Shown here in pieces: positions 17,291 to 26,451 of a stretch of 64,000 nucleotides of DNA. The notes below the pieces were generated by a model, which saw only the letters and a program-made list of their open reading frames with translations, searched no databases and was not told the DNA's origin. Every line of letters starts with the position of its first letter. The first letter of the stretch is position 1. Source of the DNA: Devosia sediminis (GTDB taxonomy: Bacteria > Pseudomonadota > Alphaproteobacteria > Rhizobiales > Devosiaceae); the NCBI RefSeq assembly GCF_016411825.1, contig NZ_JAEKMH010000002.1, positions 682,001-746,000 on the forward strand, given 5' to 3'. The position numbers and the translations under genes are program-made.

Positions 17291-18931
17291 CTAGGCCGCG
17301 GCGAGCTCTGCCGCTGCCGGCTCGATTGGCAGCGTGATGGCGACAGTCGTGCCCAGGGCCGGGCTCGAATCCACGGCAATGCGGCCGCCGCTCAGCTCGG
17401 CAATGGCGCGGGCGATGGAAATCCCCAGCCCCGGTCCGCGGCCTTCGCGGGTAAAGGTCGCGTCGCCCAGCGCAAAGGGCTGGCTGAGGCTGGCAAGGCG
17501 CTCCTCGTCCATGCCGATGCCGGTATCGCTGATCTCGATCACCACGCCATCCTCGGCGGCAAAGCCTGCCAGCGTGACGCGGCCGCCGGCACGGGTGAAG
17601 CGCATGGCATTGTCCATGATATTGCCGGCCATGCGGATGAGGGCGAGGCGGTCGCCGCGCAGCACCGCGCCGGTGGGGGCGCCGATATCGAGCCGGATGC
17701 CGGCGCGCTGTGCCTGCGGGCTGAACCGTTGCGCCACGATACCCAGCACTTCGTCGAGCAGCACCGGGTCCTGGCGCAGTGCTTTGCTGCCGTTTTCGAG
17801 CTCGGCAAGGTCGAGGATGGTGCCGAAGGACGACAGCAGATGCTCGCCCGACTCCTTGATTGTCCTGATATATTCGGCGTAGCGCTCGTCGCCCAGCGGC
17901 CCATAGGTCTGGTGCTCCATCAGGTCGGCAAAGCCGATGATGTGGTTGAGCGGCGTGCGGATGTCGTGGCTGAGATGCGCGAGGAAATTGGTCTTGGCGC
18001 GGCTCGCGGCCTCGGCCTTCAGCTTTTCCTCGTGGTAGCGGCGTGCCAGCAGACGCTGCTCGTCGCGAATGGCATGCAGCAGGGCATCGGTGCGGCGGGT
18101 CTCGGTGATGTCGGAGACCAGCGTCATGAAGGCGCCGTCGCCCAGCGGACGCTCGTCGATCTGCAGCACAGTCCCATCCTGGCAATGCAGTTCGAGCAGG
18201 CGCATCTGGTTGTCTTCACGCACCAGCTTCATATAGCCCCCGGCAATCAGTCGCGTGACCGCCTGGTGGTAGGTGAGCCTGGTATCCTCGAGGTTCAGCC
18301 GGTTTCGATATTGCTGGTTGCAGACGATGAGCTGGCCGGTGCCGGTCCAGCAGGCGAGGCCCATGGGAATGGCCGCGGCGAACTGCATGTAGCTGTCCCG
18401 CTCCTGCCCATCGGGCATGTCGCCGCGCCGCCGGCGGGCGGAGGCGAGGGTCAGGAGGCCGGCCAGGGCAAAGGCCGCCGCGCCGCGTCCGGCAATGTCG
18501 GCGAGCGCGGGCCGCGGCGCGGCGGAAAGGGTAAGAGCGCCATGAGTGCCGGCCGGAACGGTCATGGCGAGTGGGGTGAAATGCTCTGCTTCGCTGCCGG
18601 AAAGGCTGGCCAGCGCGATTTCGCCCAGCATGGGGCTGGCATTTGCCAGCGCTTGTTCCGCACCCTCGGGCGTGCGCAGCGAAAGCTCCTGCGCGAGACT
18701 TTGCCCAATGATCGCAAGCTCTTGGCGGATTCCGCCAAAGGTGTGCGCCACGTCATAGGCAACGAACAGGCTGGCGGAGAGAAATGCCGTGGCCGCGACG
18801 ACGGCCGAAGTGCGGGAAAATCGCCAGACGGTGGCGGCTGGTTTCAACCGGTTTTCGTTCTTCCTTGAGCCGGCGCGGAATCCAAGTGCGCCGGCGCCGG
18901 AAATCTCCGACGACCGCATGAAATTCTCCAT
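17291..18931 (-). CDS. Orphan PAS-domain sensor histidine kinase
   Basis: Membrane-bound histidine kinase of 546 residues. An N-terminal membrane helix at about 40-62, a periplasmic stretch, a second helix near 148-165, a PAS domain (from QFAAAIPMGLACWTG), a coiled coil, H-box LSHDIRTPLNHIIGFADLM, N-box NIMDNAMRFT, and SDTGIGMD and GPGLGISIA ATP boxes. The H-box is of the PleC/DivJ class typical of alphaproteobacterial cell-cycle kinases. No response regulator lies beside it. Two starts compete: ATG 18931 (ACGAGG upstream) and ATG 18919 (GGAG 8 bases upstream); they differ by 4 residues. The stop lies next to that of glnE on the opposite strand. Confidence 0.88.
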   Translation of the reverse strand: MENFMRSSEISGAGALGFRAGSRKNENRLKPAATVWRFSRTSAVVAATAFLSASLFVAYDVAHTFGGIRQELAIIGQSLAQELSLRTPEGAEQALANASPMLGEIALASLSGSEAEHFTPLAMTVPAGTHGALTLSAAPRPALADIAGRGAAAFALAGLLTLASARRRRGDMPDGQERDSYMQFAAAIPMGLACWTGTGQLIVCNQQYRNRLNLEDTRLTYHQAVTRLIAGGYMKLVREDNQMRLLELHCQDGTVLQIDERPLGDGAFMTLVSDITETRRTDALLHAIRDEQRLLARRYHEEKLKAEAASRAKTNFLAHLSHDIRTPLNHIIGFADLMEHQTYGPLGDERYAEYIRTIKESGEHLLSSFGTILDLAELENGSKALRQDPVLLDEVLGIVAQRFSPQAQRAGIRLDIGAPTGAVLRGDRLALIRMAGNIMDNAMRFTRAGGRVTLAGFAAEDGVVIEISDTGIGMDEERLASLSQPFALGDATFTREGRGPGLGISIARAIAELSGGRIAVDSSPALGTTVAITLPIEPAAAELAAA

Positions 18932-19139
18932 CCTCGTAAAGACTTAGCCCCGAGCCGAACCGCTCTTAACAAGGTATGAATCAGGTCGCCCCTGCTTGTC
19001 CAGAGCGCCTTTGGAGGCCAAAACCGCCGAACCGGAAAAAGCGGAGTCGGCTGAATCACTTAGCGCGAAGAAAAAATTCTTCCAAAGTTGCGCAGGCAAT
19101 TTGCTGGCAGACTGTCAGCGGTAATCGTCACCTGGTGAC

Positions 19140-19164
19140 AAAAAGGGGCCGCCTCGGCGACCCC
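19140..19164 (-). terminator. Intrinsic terminator of pepN
   Basis: Reading the minus strand, GGGGTCGC (19164-19157), loop CGAG and GCGGCCCC (19152-19145) form an 8-bp stem with one G-U pair, followed by a run of five T. It starts 15 bases after the pepN stop. Confidence 0.85.
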
Positions 19165-19178
19165 ATGGTTTTGGTCTC

Positions 19179-21815
19179 TCAACCGGCCAGGATGCGGTCG
19201 AGGATTTCCCCGACATTGCGGCTCAGCGTGTGCTGCTCGCGCAGCGCCTTGAGCGCTTCGATGCCCGCCTCGCGGCGACCGGCTTCGAGCGTGGGCAGGA
19301 TGCGGAAGCCGGTGAGGATGCGCGAGGCCACCTGTGGGTTGACCTTGTCGATGCTGGCGACGGCCTCGGTGATGAAGCGGAAGCCGAGGCCATCGGTGCG
19401 TGTGAACTGCACCGGGTTGGACATCACGAAACTGCCCAGCAGCGAGCGGAGGCGGTTGGGATTGGTCCGCGGGAAGTCCGGGGCGGCCAGCGTTGCGCGC
19501 ATCCGCTCGATGACGCCGGCATCGGGCGCCTGGGCCGAGGCGGTGAGCCACTTGTCGAACACCAGCGGATCGCCCGCAAAGCGGGTGCGGAAGTCGCCAA
19601 GCAGGGCAGGGGCGCCCTCGGTCCAGTTGCGCGCCGAAATGGCCATGGCCGCATAGCGGTCGGTCATGTTGGTGGCATTGTTGTACTGGCGCGTGGCGAG
19701 GTCGGCCCCAAGGTCGGAGCCGGTGGCGAGGAGGCTGAGGAGCCCGTTGCGCAGCGAACGACGCCCGGCCTGGCCGGCATCGGGGCTGTAGGGGTCGGTG
19801 ACCTCCAGGCTGCGATAGAGATCGGCGAGCTTGTCGGCGATGGGGCCGACCAGGGCCTTGACCAGGTCCTTGCGCGCTGCGGCCACGGCATCGGGGTCGA
19901 CATCCTTGCCGATATGACGCCCGACCACAGTTTCCGCCGGGATGTCGATGGCTTGCGCCTTGAAGGCATCATCGAGGTCTGGGTTGTCCAGCGTGTCGAC
20001 CAGCGCCTGGCGCAGCGCATCCACCTCGCCGTCGGTCCAGCTCTTGCCCTGAGCGGCATTGGCGATCAGCGTGGTCGAGGCAGTCTGCAGCGCATCCCAG
20101 CGGTTGAACGGATCGCTGTCGTGGCGGGCGAGGAACAGGAGGTCCTCCTGCCCGAGGCTGGAGGTGACCTTTACCGGCGCCGAGAAGCCGCGGAACAGCG
20201 ACGGCACGGGCTTGTTGGCAACGCCGGTGAAGGAGATTGTCGTCGTCTCGCTGTCGAGGAGGATCAGGTCGCCCTCCACCGTCCCGCCGGACACCGCGTT
20301 CCAGCCCATCGGGCTGCCATTGGGGCCGATGAGGCCAAAGCGCACCGGGATCAGCAGCGGCTTCTTGGTGGGTTCGCCCGGGGTCGGGTCGACCTTCTGG
20401 GTGAGGGTCAGCGTATAGGTCTGGCTCTGCGCATCGTAGCTGTCGGAAACGCCGATCTGCGGCGTGCCGGCCTGCAGATACCAGGTGGCGAACTGGCTGA
20501 GGTCGCGGCCGCTCGCATCCTCGAATACCTTGATGAAGGCCTCGATCGTCGTGGCCTCGCCGTCATGGCGCTCGAAATAGAGGTCCATGGCCTTGCGGAA
20601 GCCGGCTTCGCCCAGGAGCGTGGCCAGCATGCGGACGATTTCGGCGCCCTTTTCGTAGACCGTGGTCGTGTAGAAGTTGTTGATCTCGCGGAAGCTGTCC
20701 GGGCGCGGCGGATGGGCGAGGGGGCCGCCATCCTCGGGGAATTGCGACGTGCGCAGGTTCTGCACGTCGTGGATACGTTGCACCGGGCGGCTGCGCTCGT
20801 CGGAGGTGAATTCCTGGTCGCGGAAGACGGTCAGGCCTTCCTTCAAACAGAGCTGGAACCAGTCGCGGCAGGTGATGCGGTTGCCGGTCCAGTTATGGAA
20901 ATATTCGTGGGCGATGACCCGCTCGATACTGTGGTAATTCGCATCGGTCGCGGTCTCCGGCCGGGCGAAGACCAGCTTGTCGTTGAAGATGTTGAGTCCC
21001 TTGTTCTCCATCGCGCCGAAGTTGAAATCGGAGACGGCGACGATGTTGAAGACGTCGAGATCGTATTCGCGGCCGAAGCGGCGTTCGTCCCAGGCCATGG
21101 AGCGCTTGAGGCTGTCCATGGCATAGAGGCATTCGCTTTCCTTGCCGTGGGTGCAGTAAATGCCCAGCGCCACCTGCCGGCCGCTCATGGTGGTGAAGCT
21201 GTCTGATATCGAGCCGAGATCGCCCGCCACCAGCGCAAAGAGATAGGCGGGCTTGAGGAACGGGTCTTCCCAGACGGCAAAGTGCATGCCGTCGCCGAGG
21301 TCGCCCTGATCGACGAGATTGCCATTGGCGAGCAATACCGGGGCGAGGGCGAGCGGCGCGCTCATGCGCACCTTGAAGGGGGCGAGCACGTCCGGCCGGT
21401 CGAGGTAATAGGTGATGCGGCGGAAGCCTTCGGGCTCGCACTGGGTGCACCAGGTGCCGCTGGAGCGATAAAGGCCCATGAGCTTGGTATTGGCCGCCGG
21501 GTCGAGCGTCACTTCGGTTTCCAGCACGAAGCGGCGATGCGGCGGCTCCACCAGGGTCAGCGAATTGGCATCGCTGGCATAGGCCGAGAGCACCAGAGGC
21601 GCGCCGTCGAGTGCGACGGAATTGAGCTTGAGCTCATCACCGTCGAGCACCAGCGGCGTGCCCGGCGCGGTCCCTTCGCGCGGCTCGATCGTCAGTTGCG
21701 CGCGGACCCGCGTATTGTCCTCGAGGATCTTGAAGTCGAGCTCCACTGACACGATCCGGTATGGCGTGGGAGCATAGTCCTTGAGGTAGATCGTCTGTTC
21801 GGTCTCGGTGCGCAT
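19179..21815 (-). CDS. pepN: Aminopeptidase N (M1 metallopeptidase)
   Basis: Zinc aminopeptidase that trims N-terminal residues from peptides in peptide turnover. The M1 signature is complete: exopeptidase motif GAMENKG at about residue 267 and the zinc site IAHEYFHNW at about 301, with the third ligand Glu in LKEGLTVFRDQEF. The 878-residue length and C-terminal alpha-helical domain (through ILAG) match the alanyl-aminopeptidase family. The start at 21815 (MRTETEQTIYLKDYAPTPY) is chosen because the family begins with this short lead-in; an upstream in-frame start would add 20 atypical residues. Monocistronic, with its own terminator. Confidence 0.95.
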   Translation of the reverse strand: MRTETEQTIYLKDYAPTPYRIVSVELDFKILEDNTRVRAQLTIEPREGTAPGTPLVLDGDELKLNSVALDGAPLVLSAYASDANSLTLVEPPHRRFVLETEVTLDPAANTKLMGLYRSSGTWCTQCEPEGFRRITYYLDRPDVLAPFKVRMSAPLALAPVLLANGNLVDQGDLGDGMHFAVWEDPFLKPAYLFALVAGDLGSISDSFTTMSGRQVALGIYCTHGKESECLYAMDSLKRSMAWDERRFGREYDLDVFNIVAVSDFNFGAMENKGLNIFNDKLVFARPETATDANYHSIERVIAHEYFHNWTGNRITCRDWFQLCLKEGLTVFRDQEFTSDERSRPVQRIHDVQNLRTSQFPEDGGPLAHPPRPDSFREINNFYTTTVYEKGAEIVRMLATLLGEAGFRKAMDLYFERHDGEATTIEAFIKVFEDASGRDLSQFATWYLQAGTPQIGVSDSYDAQSQTYTLTLTQKVDPTPGEPTKKPLLIPVRFGLIGPNGSPMGWNAVSGGTVEGDLILLDSETTTISFTGVANKPVPSLFRGFSAPVKVTSSLGQEDLLFLARHDSDPFNRWDALQTASTTLIANAAQGKSWTDGEVDALRQALVDTLDNPDLDDAFKAQAIDIPAETVVGRHIGKDVDPDAVAAARKDLVKALVGPIADKLADLYRSLEVTDPYSPDAGQAGRRSLRNGLLSLLATGSDLGADLATRQYNNATNMTDRYAAMAISARNWTEGAPALLGDFRTRFAGDPLVFDKWLTASAQAPDAGVIERMRATLAAPDFPRTNPNRLRSLLGSFVMSNPVQFTRTDGLGFRFITEAVASIDKVNPQVASRILTGFRILPTLEAGRREAGIEALKALREQHTLSRNVGEILDRILAG

Positions 21816-22051
21816 TCCGCGGTCCAGTTGTTCTTGGGTCTCGTCCGGTGTGCCACTTCCGGCCCACCATGTCATTCCCGCGCCGGCGGGAAACCCCGGT
21901 TATTCGGAAACGGAAGGGCCCGGATATGCGGGGGCCGGCTCCGTGAAGGAATTGAGATGAAGGAAGTTTCTTCATCTGTGTCTGTCTGGTCACAGCAGAC
22001 TCGTCGCTCTCGTGTAACCTATGCGGCTCTCGGCTGCATAGCATGACTCTT

Positions 22052-22070
22052 TACCGGCCTTCGGTCGGTA
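22052..22070 (+). promoter_or_regulatory. Hairpin before the leader ORF
   Basis: TACCGGCC (22052-22059), loop TTC, GGTCGGTA (22063-22070): an 8-bp stem with one G-U pair, ending 3 bases before the SD sequence of the short leader ORF. Confidence 0.5.
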
Positions 22071-22085
22071 TCGGGAGGAGGCACT

Positions 22086-22121
22086 ATGAAGCTGTCTGCA
22101 CGATGCTCCTCTGCGCCCTAG
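22086..22121 (+). CDS. Possible 11-residue leader peptide
   Basis: ATG at 22086 opens an 11-codon frame (MKLSARCSSAP) ended by TAG. GGGAGGAG (22073-22080) precedes it with a 5-base spacer, one of the best ribosome binding sites in the window. It lies 139 bases upstream of the first ABC half-transporter gene, preceded by a perfect hairpin and followed by GC-rich inverted segments. This is the layout of a translation-controlled leader, but no composition bias names an inducer, and such a short ORF can arise by chance. Confidence 0.4.
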   Translation: MKLSARCSSAP

Positions 22122-22260
22122 ACGGTCGGCACGAGCGTTGGTTCCAAAATTTCCGCACGGCACCGCCCGTCGGCCATCAAAGCCATCATTCCGCCGACAG
22201 GGCGGCCGACTGGTTTTGGCCCACAAGCGAGCTGCTGTCTGACTGAGTGAGGTCTCTGCA

Positions 22261-24111
22261 ATGATGCGCTGGTTTGAAACTCGCCTCGATCCCTATCCCC
22301 AGGGCGATCCTGTCGAACCGCCCAAGGGGCTGCTTGCCTTCTGCCTGCATTATAGCCACGGCGCCAAGAAGTGGCTGGCGCTGATGGCGGTTGCCGCGGC
22401 GCTGGTGGCGATCGGCGAAATCATCGTCTTCGGCTTCATCGGCGATGTCGTGAACTGGCTTGCCGCGGCCGATCCCGACACCTTCCTCGAGACCGATGGC
22501 TGGAAGCTGGCGCTGATGGGGGCGATGATCGTCTTCATCGTGCCCGGCATAGCTCTGATCTCGACGCTGACCATGCACCAGACGCTGCTGGGCAATTTCC
22601 CGCAGCGCATCCGCTGGATGGCGCATCGCTACCTGATCCGGCAGTCGATGAGCTACTTCCAGGACGAGTTCGCCGGCCGCATCGGCGCCAAGCTGATGCA
22701 GACATCGCTCGCCGTGCGCGAAGTGGTGATGAAGCTCCTGGACATGCTGGTCTATGTGACGGTGTATTTCACCGGCGCGGTGATCCTGGCCGCCTCGGCC
22801 GACTGGCGCCTTGCCATTCCGTTCCTGGTCTGGCTGGCCGCCTACATTGCGCTGATGATCTATTTCATTCCGCGCATGGGCAAGATTTCGCAGGCCCAGG
22901 CCGATGCCCGCTCGATGATGACCGGCCGCATCGTCGACAGCTATACCAATATCGCCACGGTCAAGCTCTTCAGCCATTCCAACCGCGAAGAGACCTATGC
23001 CAAGGAGGCCATGGATGGCTTCCTCGATACCGTCTATCGGCAGATGCGCCTGTTCACCGTGCTCAACATGCTGGTGCTGTGGTCCAATGCGCTGCTGCTG
23101 TTCTCGGTCGGCGCCATGGGCATCTGGCTGTGGATGGGCGGCGCCATGACCCCCGGCACGCTGGCCGTGTCGCTGGGCCTCGTCATGCGCTTCCAGGGCA
23201 TGAGCCAGTGGGTGATGTGGGAAATGTCGTCGCTGTTCGAGAATATCGGCACGGTCAAGGATGGCATCAATTCCATCTCGTTGCCGCGCGTCGTCTCCGA
23301 CAAGACCGATGCCGAGACCCTGCCGGTGGTCAATGGCGACATCAAATTCGACAAGATCTCCTTCCACTACGGCAAGAAGTCGGGCGTCATCGAGGACCTC
23401 AACCTGCATATTCGCCCGGGCGAGAAGATCGGCCTTGTCGGCCGCTCCGGCGCGGGCAAGTCGACCATCGTCAACCTGCTGCTCCGCTTTTATGACCGTG
23501 CCGACGGGCGCGTGCTGATCGACGGGCACGACATCGCCCATGTCACTCAGGACAGCCTGCGCGCCAATATCGGCGTCGTCACGCAGGACACTTCGCTGCT
23601 GCATCGCTCGGTACGCGAGAACATCCTCTATGGCCGGCCCGACGCGACCGAGGAAATGATGCGTGCCGCCGCCGAGCAGGCCGAGGCCGCCGATTTCATC
23701 GAAACGCTGACCGACCCGCAGGGCCGCAAGGGCTATGACGCCCATGTGGGCGAGCGGGGCGTGAAGCTCTCGGGCGGCCAGCGCCAGCGTATCGCCATTG
23801 CCCGCGTGCTGCTGAAAAACGCACCGATCCTGGTGCTGGACGAGGCGACCTCGGCGCTGGACTCCGAGGTCGAAGCGGCCATCCAGGGTCAATTGCAGAT
23901 GCTGATGCAGGGCAAGACGGTGATCGCCATCGCCCACCGCCTCTCGACCATCGCCATGATGGACAGGCTGGTGGTGCTCGACAAGGGCAAGGTGGTCGAA
24001 ACCGGCACCCATGCCCAGCTTGTCGGCAGCGGCGGCATCTACAGCCAGCTCTGGGCCCGCCAGTCCGGCGGCTTCCTCGAGATCGACGAGCCGGAGGAAG
24101 CGGCGCAGTAG
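22261..24111 (+). CDS. ABC half-exporter 1, fused permease-ATPase
   Basis: MsbA/LmrA-type exporter half-molecule, 616 residues. The N-terminal half holds about six transmembrane helices (from KKWLALMAVAAALVAIGEIIVF). The nucleotide-binding domain has Walker A GLVGRSGAGKST, Q-loop GVVTQDTSLLHRSV, signature KLSGGQRQR, Walker B ILVLDEATSALDS and switch histidine IAHRLST, all intact. ATG at 22261 has GTGAGG upstream. It is followed by a closely similar half-transporter on the same strand, so a heterodimer is likely. Substrate cannot be read from sequence; lipid or drug export are the usual roles. Confidence 0.9.
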   Translation: MMRWFETRLDPYPQGDPVEPPKGLLAFCLHYSHGAKKWLALMAVAAALVAIGEIIVFGFIGDVVNWLAAADPDTFLETDGWKLALMGAMIVFIVPGIALISTLTMHQTLLGNFPQRIRWMAHRYLIRQSMSYFQDEFAGRIGAKLMQTSLAVREVVMKLLDMLVYVTVYFTGAVILAASADWRLAIPFLVWLAAYIALMIYFIPRMGKISQAQADARSMMTGRIVDSYTNIATVKLFSHSNREETYAKEAMDGFLDTVYRQMRLFTVLNMLVLWSNALLLFSVGAMGIWLWMGGAMTPGTLAVSLGLVMRFQGMSQWVMWEMSSLFENIGTVKDGINSISLPRVVSDKTDAETLPVVNGDIKFDKISFHYGKKSGVIEDLNLHIRPGEKIGLVGRSGAGKSTIVNLLLRFYDRADGRVLIDGHDIAHVTQDSLRANIGVVTQDTSLLHRSVRENILYGRPDATEEMMRAAAEQAEAADFIETLTDPQGRKGYDAHVGERGVKLSGGQRQRIAIARVLLKNAPILVLDEATSALDSEVEAAIQGQLQMLMQGKTVIAIAHRLSTIAMMDRLVVLDKGKVVETGTHAQLVGSGGIYSQLWARQSGGFLEIDEPEEAAQ

Positions 24112-24120
24112 GTTCCTTCA

Positions 24121-24270
24121 GCCCCTCTCCCCTTGCGGGAGAGGGATAGCAATTCTGCGTTCAGCAGAATTGCAGGGTGAGGGGTTCTCTCCACGCACTA
24201 AGTGCAGGTGGAAAGATCGCCCACCCCTCATCCGCCCTTCGGGCACCTTCTCCCTCAAGGGGAGAAGGGG
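24121..24270. repeat. Palindromic repeat, type B copy 1
   Basis: Runs from CCCCTCTCCCCTTGCGGGAGAG to CTTCTCCCTCAAGGGGAGAAG. Inside is a perfect 10-bp hairpin GCAATTCTGC-GTTCA-GCAGAATTGC (24149-24173) and the pair TGAGGGG / CCCCTCA. Related copies lie at 31145-31290 and 63440-63570. Confidence 0.75.
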
Positions 24271-24315
24271 ATCCGGTGGGTGGGTCAGCATTCAGTGGCC
24301 GTAAAAGCCGCTGTT

Positions 24316-24364
24316 CATCGTCTCCCTCCCCTCGAGGGGGAGGGGCCAAGGGTGAGGTGGGGCC
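24316..24364. repeat. Type A repeat, partial copy
   Basis: CATCGTCTCCCTCCCCTCGAGGGGGAGGGG followed by AGGGTGAGGTGGGG matches half of the elements at 7931 and 31295. It lies between the two ABC genes. Confidence 0.7.
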
Positions 24365-24411
24365 ACGGGCTCGATCTCACGACTGAACCAACAACCAAGA
24401 GGAGTACCCCA

Positions 24412-24504
24412 ATGGGTGACATCATCATGATCCGAAATATCAGCCATCCCGCTGTGCGTATGACCGCCAACACGCAAGCCAAATCGGATCGATACCGAAC
24501 CTGA
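24412..24504 (+). CDS. Small ORF, 30 residues, between the ABC genes
   Basis: ATG 24412 follows AAGAGGAG (24397-24404) with a 7-base spacer, a near-ideal SD. The product begins MGDIIMIRNISHP and ends KSDRYRT; it is polar and basic with no membrane segment. It ends 50 bases before the second ABC half-transporter gene. It may be a leader peptide or a real small protein; an internal ATG at 24427 is also possible. I recognise no family. Confidence 0.45.
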   Translation: MGDIIMIRNISHPAVRMTANTQAKSDRYRT

Positions 24505-24554
24505 TCGCGACCACGCAGTCTGCATCAGGCGCGGCTCAAAAAAGAGCAGAACAA

Positions 24555-26417
24555 ATGTTCAACCGCGTCGTCGACTACTTCGACAATCTCTATTCGCCCA
24601 CCGCCCTGGCCAAGAACCGCCAGCCGCCGATGGGTCTAAAACCCTTTGTGGGCTATTTTATCGGCCAGTTCCGGGGCGCCTTCGTCCTCCGCATCATCCT
24701 CGTCTCCATCGGCTCGATCGCCGATGCGCTGATGCCGGTGTTCGTCGGGCTGGTCGTGGGCATGCTGGCCACCACCAATCCCGGCGAAATCTTCGATCTT
24801 CACACCCAGACGCTGCTCTGGATGGTGTTTGTCGTCGTGCTGGTACGCCCGCTGGCCTTCCTCCTGGACACGCTGATCCGCAACCACGGCATCGTGCCCA
24901 ATCTCGTGGATCTGATCCGCTGGCAGAGCCACTGGCATGTCATCCGGCAGAGCTGGACCTTCTTCCAGAACGACTTTGCCGGTCGCATCGCCAACAAGAT
25001 CATCCAGGCCGGTGAAGCCATCGAGATCGGGGTGAACCTCACCATCGACGCTGCCTGGTACGCGCTGGTCTTCGTGGTCGTGGCCATTGTCGTGTTGGCC
25101 CAGCTCGATCCGGTCCTGCTGGTGCCGATCGGCGTATGGCTGCTGCTCTACGCGATCCTCTTCACCATCACCATGCCGCTCATCGCCCGATATTCCGAGA
25201 CGCTCTCGGAAGCCAAGTCGGTGATGACGGGCCGGATCGTCGACAGCTACACCAATATCCAGACGCTCAAGACCTTCGCCACCGGCGGGCATGAGGACAA
25301 GTATGTGTCCGACAGCGTCATGGACCACGTGATCGAGTTCCGCAAACTCATGCGGGTCTTCACATACATGTGGTCCATCCTGTTCATGCTGAACGCGGCG
25401 CTGGTCGTGTCGGTGACCTGGCTGGCCCTGGCGGGCTGGAACAATGGCACGCTGAGTGCGGCGGCGGTGGCGACAGCCATCCCCTTCGCCCTGCAGATCA
25501 TGAACATGAGCGGCTGGATCCTCGAAATCGGCTCCAACATCTTCCGCCAGGTGGGCACGACCCGGGACTCGATGGATACCATCGCGCAGCCCCTGACCAT
25601 GCTTGATGCGCCGGAAGCCAAGCCGCTCGCGGTGACCGCTGGCGGGCTCGACTATGACAAGGTCCACTTCAACTACTGGCGCGGCAAGGAGGGCTCGGTC
25701 ATCGACGACTTCAGCCTCTCCATCGCACCGGGCGAGAAGATCGGCCTTGTCGGACGCTCGGGTTCGGGCAAGTCGACGCTGGTGAACCTGGCCCTGCGCA
25801 TGTTCGACGTGCAGGAGGGCACCATCCGCATCGACGGACAGGACGTGCGCGATGTCACCCAGGAAAGCCTCAGGGCCGCCATCGGCCTCGTCAGCCAGGA
25901 TACGTCGCTGCTGCATCGCTCGGTGCGGGAGAACCTCAAATATGGCCGTCACGAAGCGACGGACGAGGAGATGATCCGGGCCGCCGAGCAGGCCAATGTC
26001 CATGACGTCATCATGGGTCTCGTCGATCCGCAGGGCCGCCGGGGCTACGACGCCCATGTCGGCGAGCGGGGCGTCAAGCTTTCGGGTGGACAACGCCAGC
26101 GCGTCGCCATAGCCCGGGTGCTCCTGAAGAATGCCCCGATCCTGGTGCTCGACGAAGCCACCTCGGCGCTGGATTCCGAAGTCGAGGCAGCGATCCAGGA
26201 GCAGTTGACCATGCTGATGGCCGGCAAGACGGTGATCGCCATTGCCCACCGCCTCTCCACCATCGCCGCCATGGATCGCCTGGTAGTGCTGGAAAAGGGA
26301 CGCATCGTGGAAGAGGGCACCCACGCCCAGCTTCTGGCCTCGGGCGGGCACTATGCCATGCTCTGGGAACGCCAGTCGGGTGGTTTTCTCGACTTGGATG
26401 CTGCTCCGGCGGCTTGA
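24555..26417 (+). CDS. ABC half-exporter 2, fused permease-ATPase
   Basis: Second MsbA-type half-transporter, 620 residues, paralogous to the one upstream; the ATPase domains are nearly identical in long stretches (for example RRGYDAHVGERGVKLSGGQ). Six transmembrane helices in the first 320 residues, then Walker A GLVGRSGSGKST, signature KLSGGQRQR, Walker B ILVLDEATSALDS and IAHRLST. Both members of the pair keep complete catalytic sites, unlike many bacterial heterodimeric exporters that have one degenerate site. The start follows AAAAAAGAG, a weaker SD than that of the small ORF upstream. Confidence 0.9.
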   Translation: MFNRVVDYFDNLYSPTALAKNRQPPMGLKPFVGYFIGQFRGAFVLRIILVSIGSIADALMPVFVGLVVGMLATTNPGEIFDLHTQTLLWMVFVVVLVRPLAFLLDTLIRNHGIVPNLVDLIRWQSHWHVIRQSWTFFQNDFAGRIANKIIQAGEAIEIGVNLTIDAAWYALVFVVVAIVVLAQLDPVLLVPIGVWLLLYAILFTITMPLIARYSETLSEAKSVMTGRIVDSYTNIQTLKTFATGGHEDKYVSDSVMDHVIEFRKLMRVFTYMWSILFMLNAALVVSVTWLALAGWNNGTLSAAAVATAIPFALQIMNMSGWILEIGSNIFRQVGTTRDSMDTIAQPLTMLDAPEAKPLAVTAGGLDYDKVHFNYWRGKEGSVIDDFSLSIAPGEKIGLVGRSGSGKSTLVNLALRMFDVQEGTIRIDGQDVRDVTQESLRAAIGLVSQDTSLLHRSVRENLKYGRHEATDEEMIRAAEQANVHDVIMGLVDPQGRRGYDAHVGERGVKLSGGQRQRVAIARVLLKNAPILVLDEATSALDSEVEAAIQEQLTMLMAGKTVIAIAHRLSTIAAMDRLVVLEKGRIVEEGTHAQLLASGGHYAMLWERQSGGFLDLDAAPAA

Positions 26418-26423
26418 TACAAG

Positions 26424-26447
26424 AAGGGCGGGGAAAACTCCGCCCTT
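26424..26447. terminator. Bidirectional hairpin terminator
   Basis: AAGGGCGG (26424-26431) and CCGCCCTT (26440-26447) form an 8-bp stem between the convergent ABC and EAL genes. A/T-rich ends on both sides suit termination in either direction. Confidence 0.6.
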
Positions 26448-26451
26448 TGCC

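Larger units (their letters stand above)
21816..22260. other. 445-base gap between pepN and the ABC pair
   Basis: Holds a 7-bp palindrome TTCCCGC-GCCG-GCGGGAA (21875-21892) of the dispersed type, the pepN promoter region, and a structured leader for the downstream transporter: a perfect hairpin (22052-22070), a strong SD and an 11-codon ORF. No larger coding region is convincing. Confidence 0.7.

Noticed and set aside
22043..22246. 67-codon plus-strand frame upstream of the first ABC gene
   Set aside because: No SD and no hydrophobic core or motif; it overlaps the better supported 11-codon leader in another frame.
22186..26351. Long minus-strand open frames opposite both ABC transporter genes
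   Set aside because: His/Asp/Arg-rich translations without domains; the opposite strand encodes full ABC transporters.
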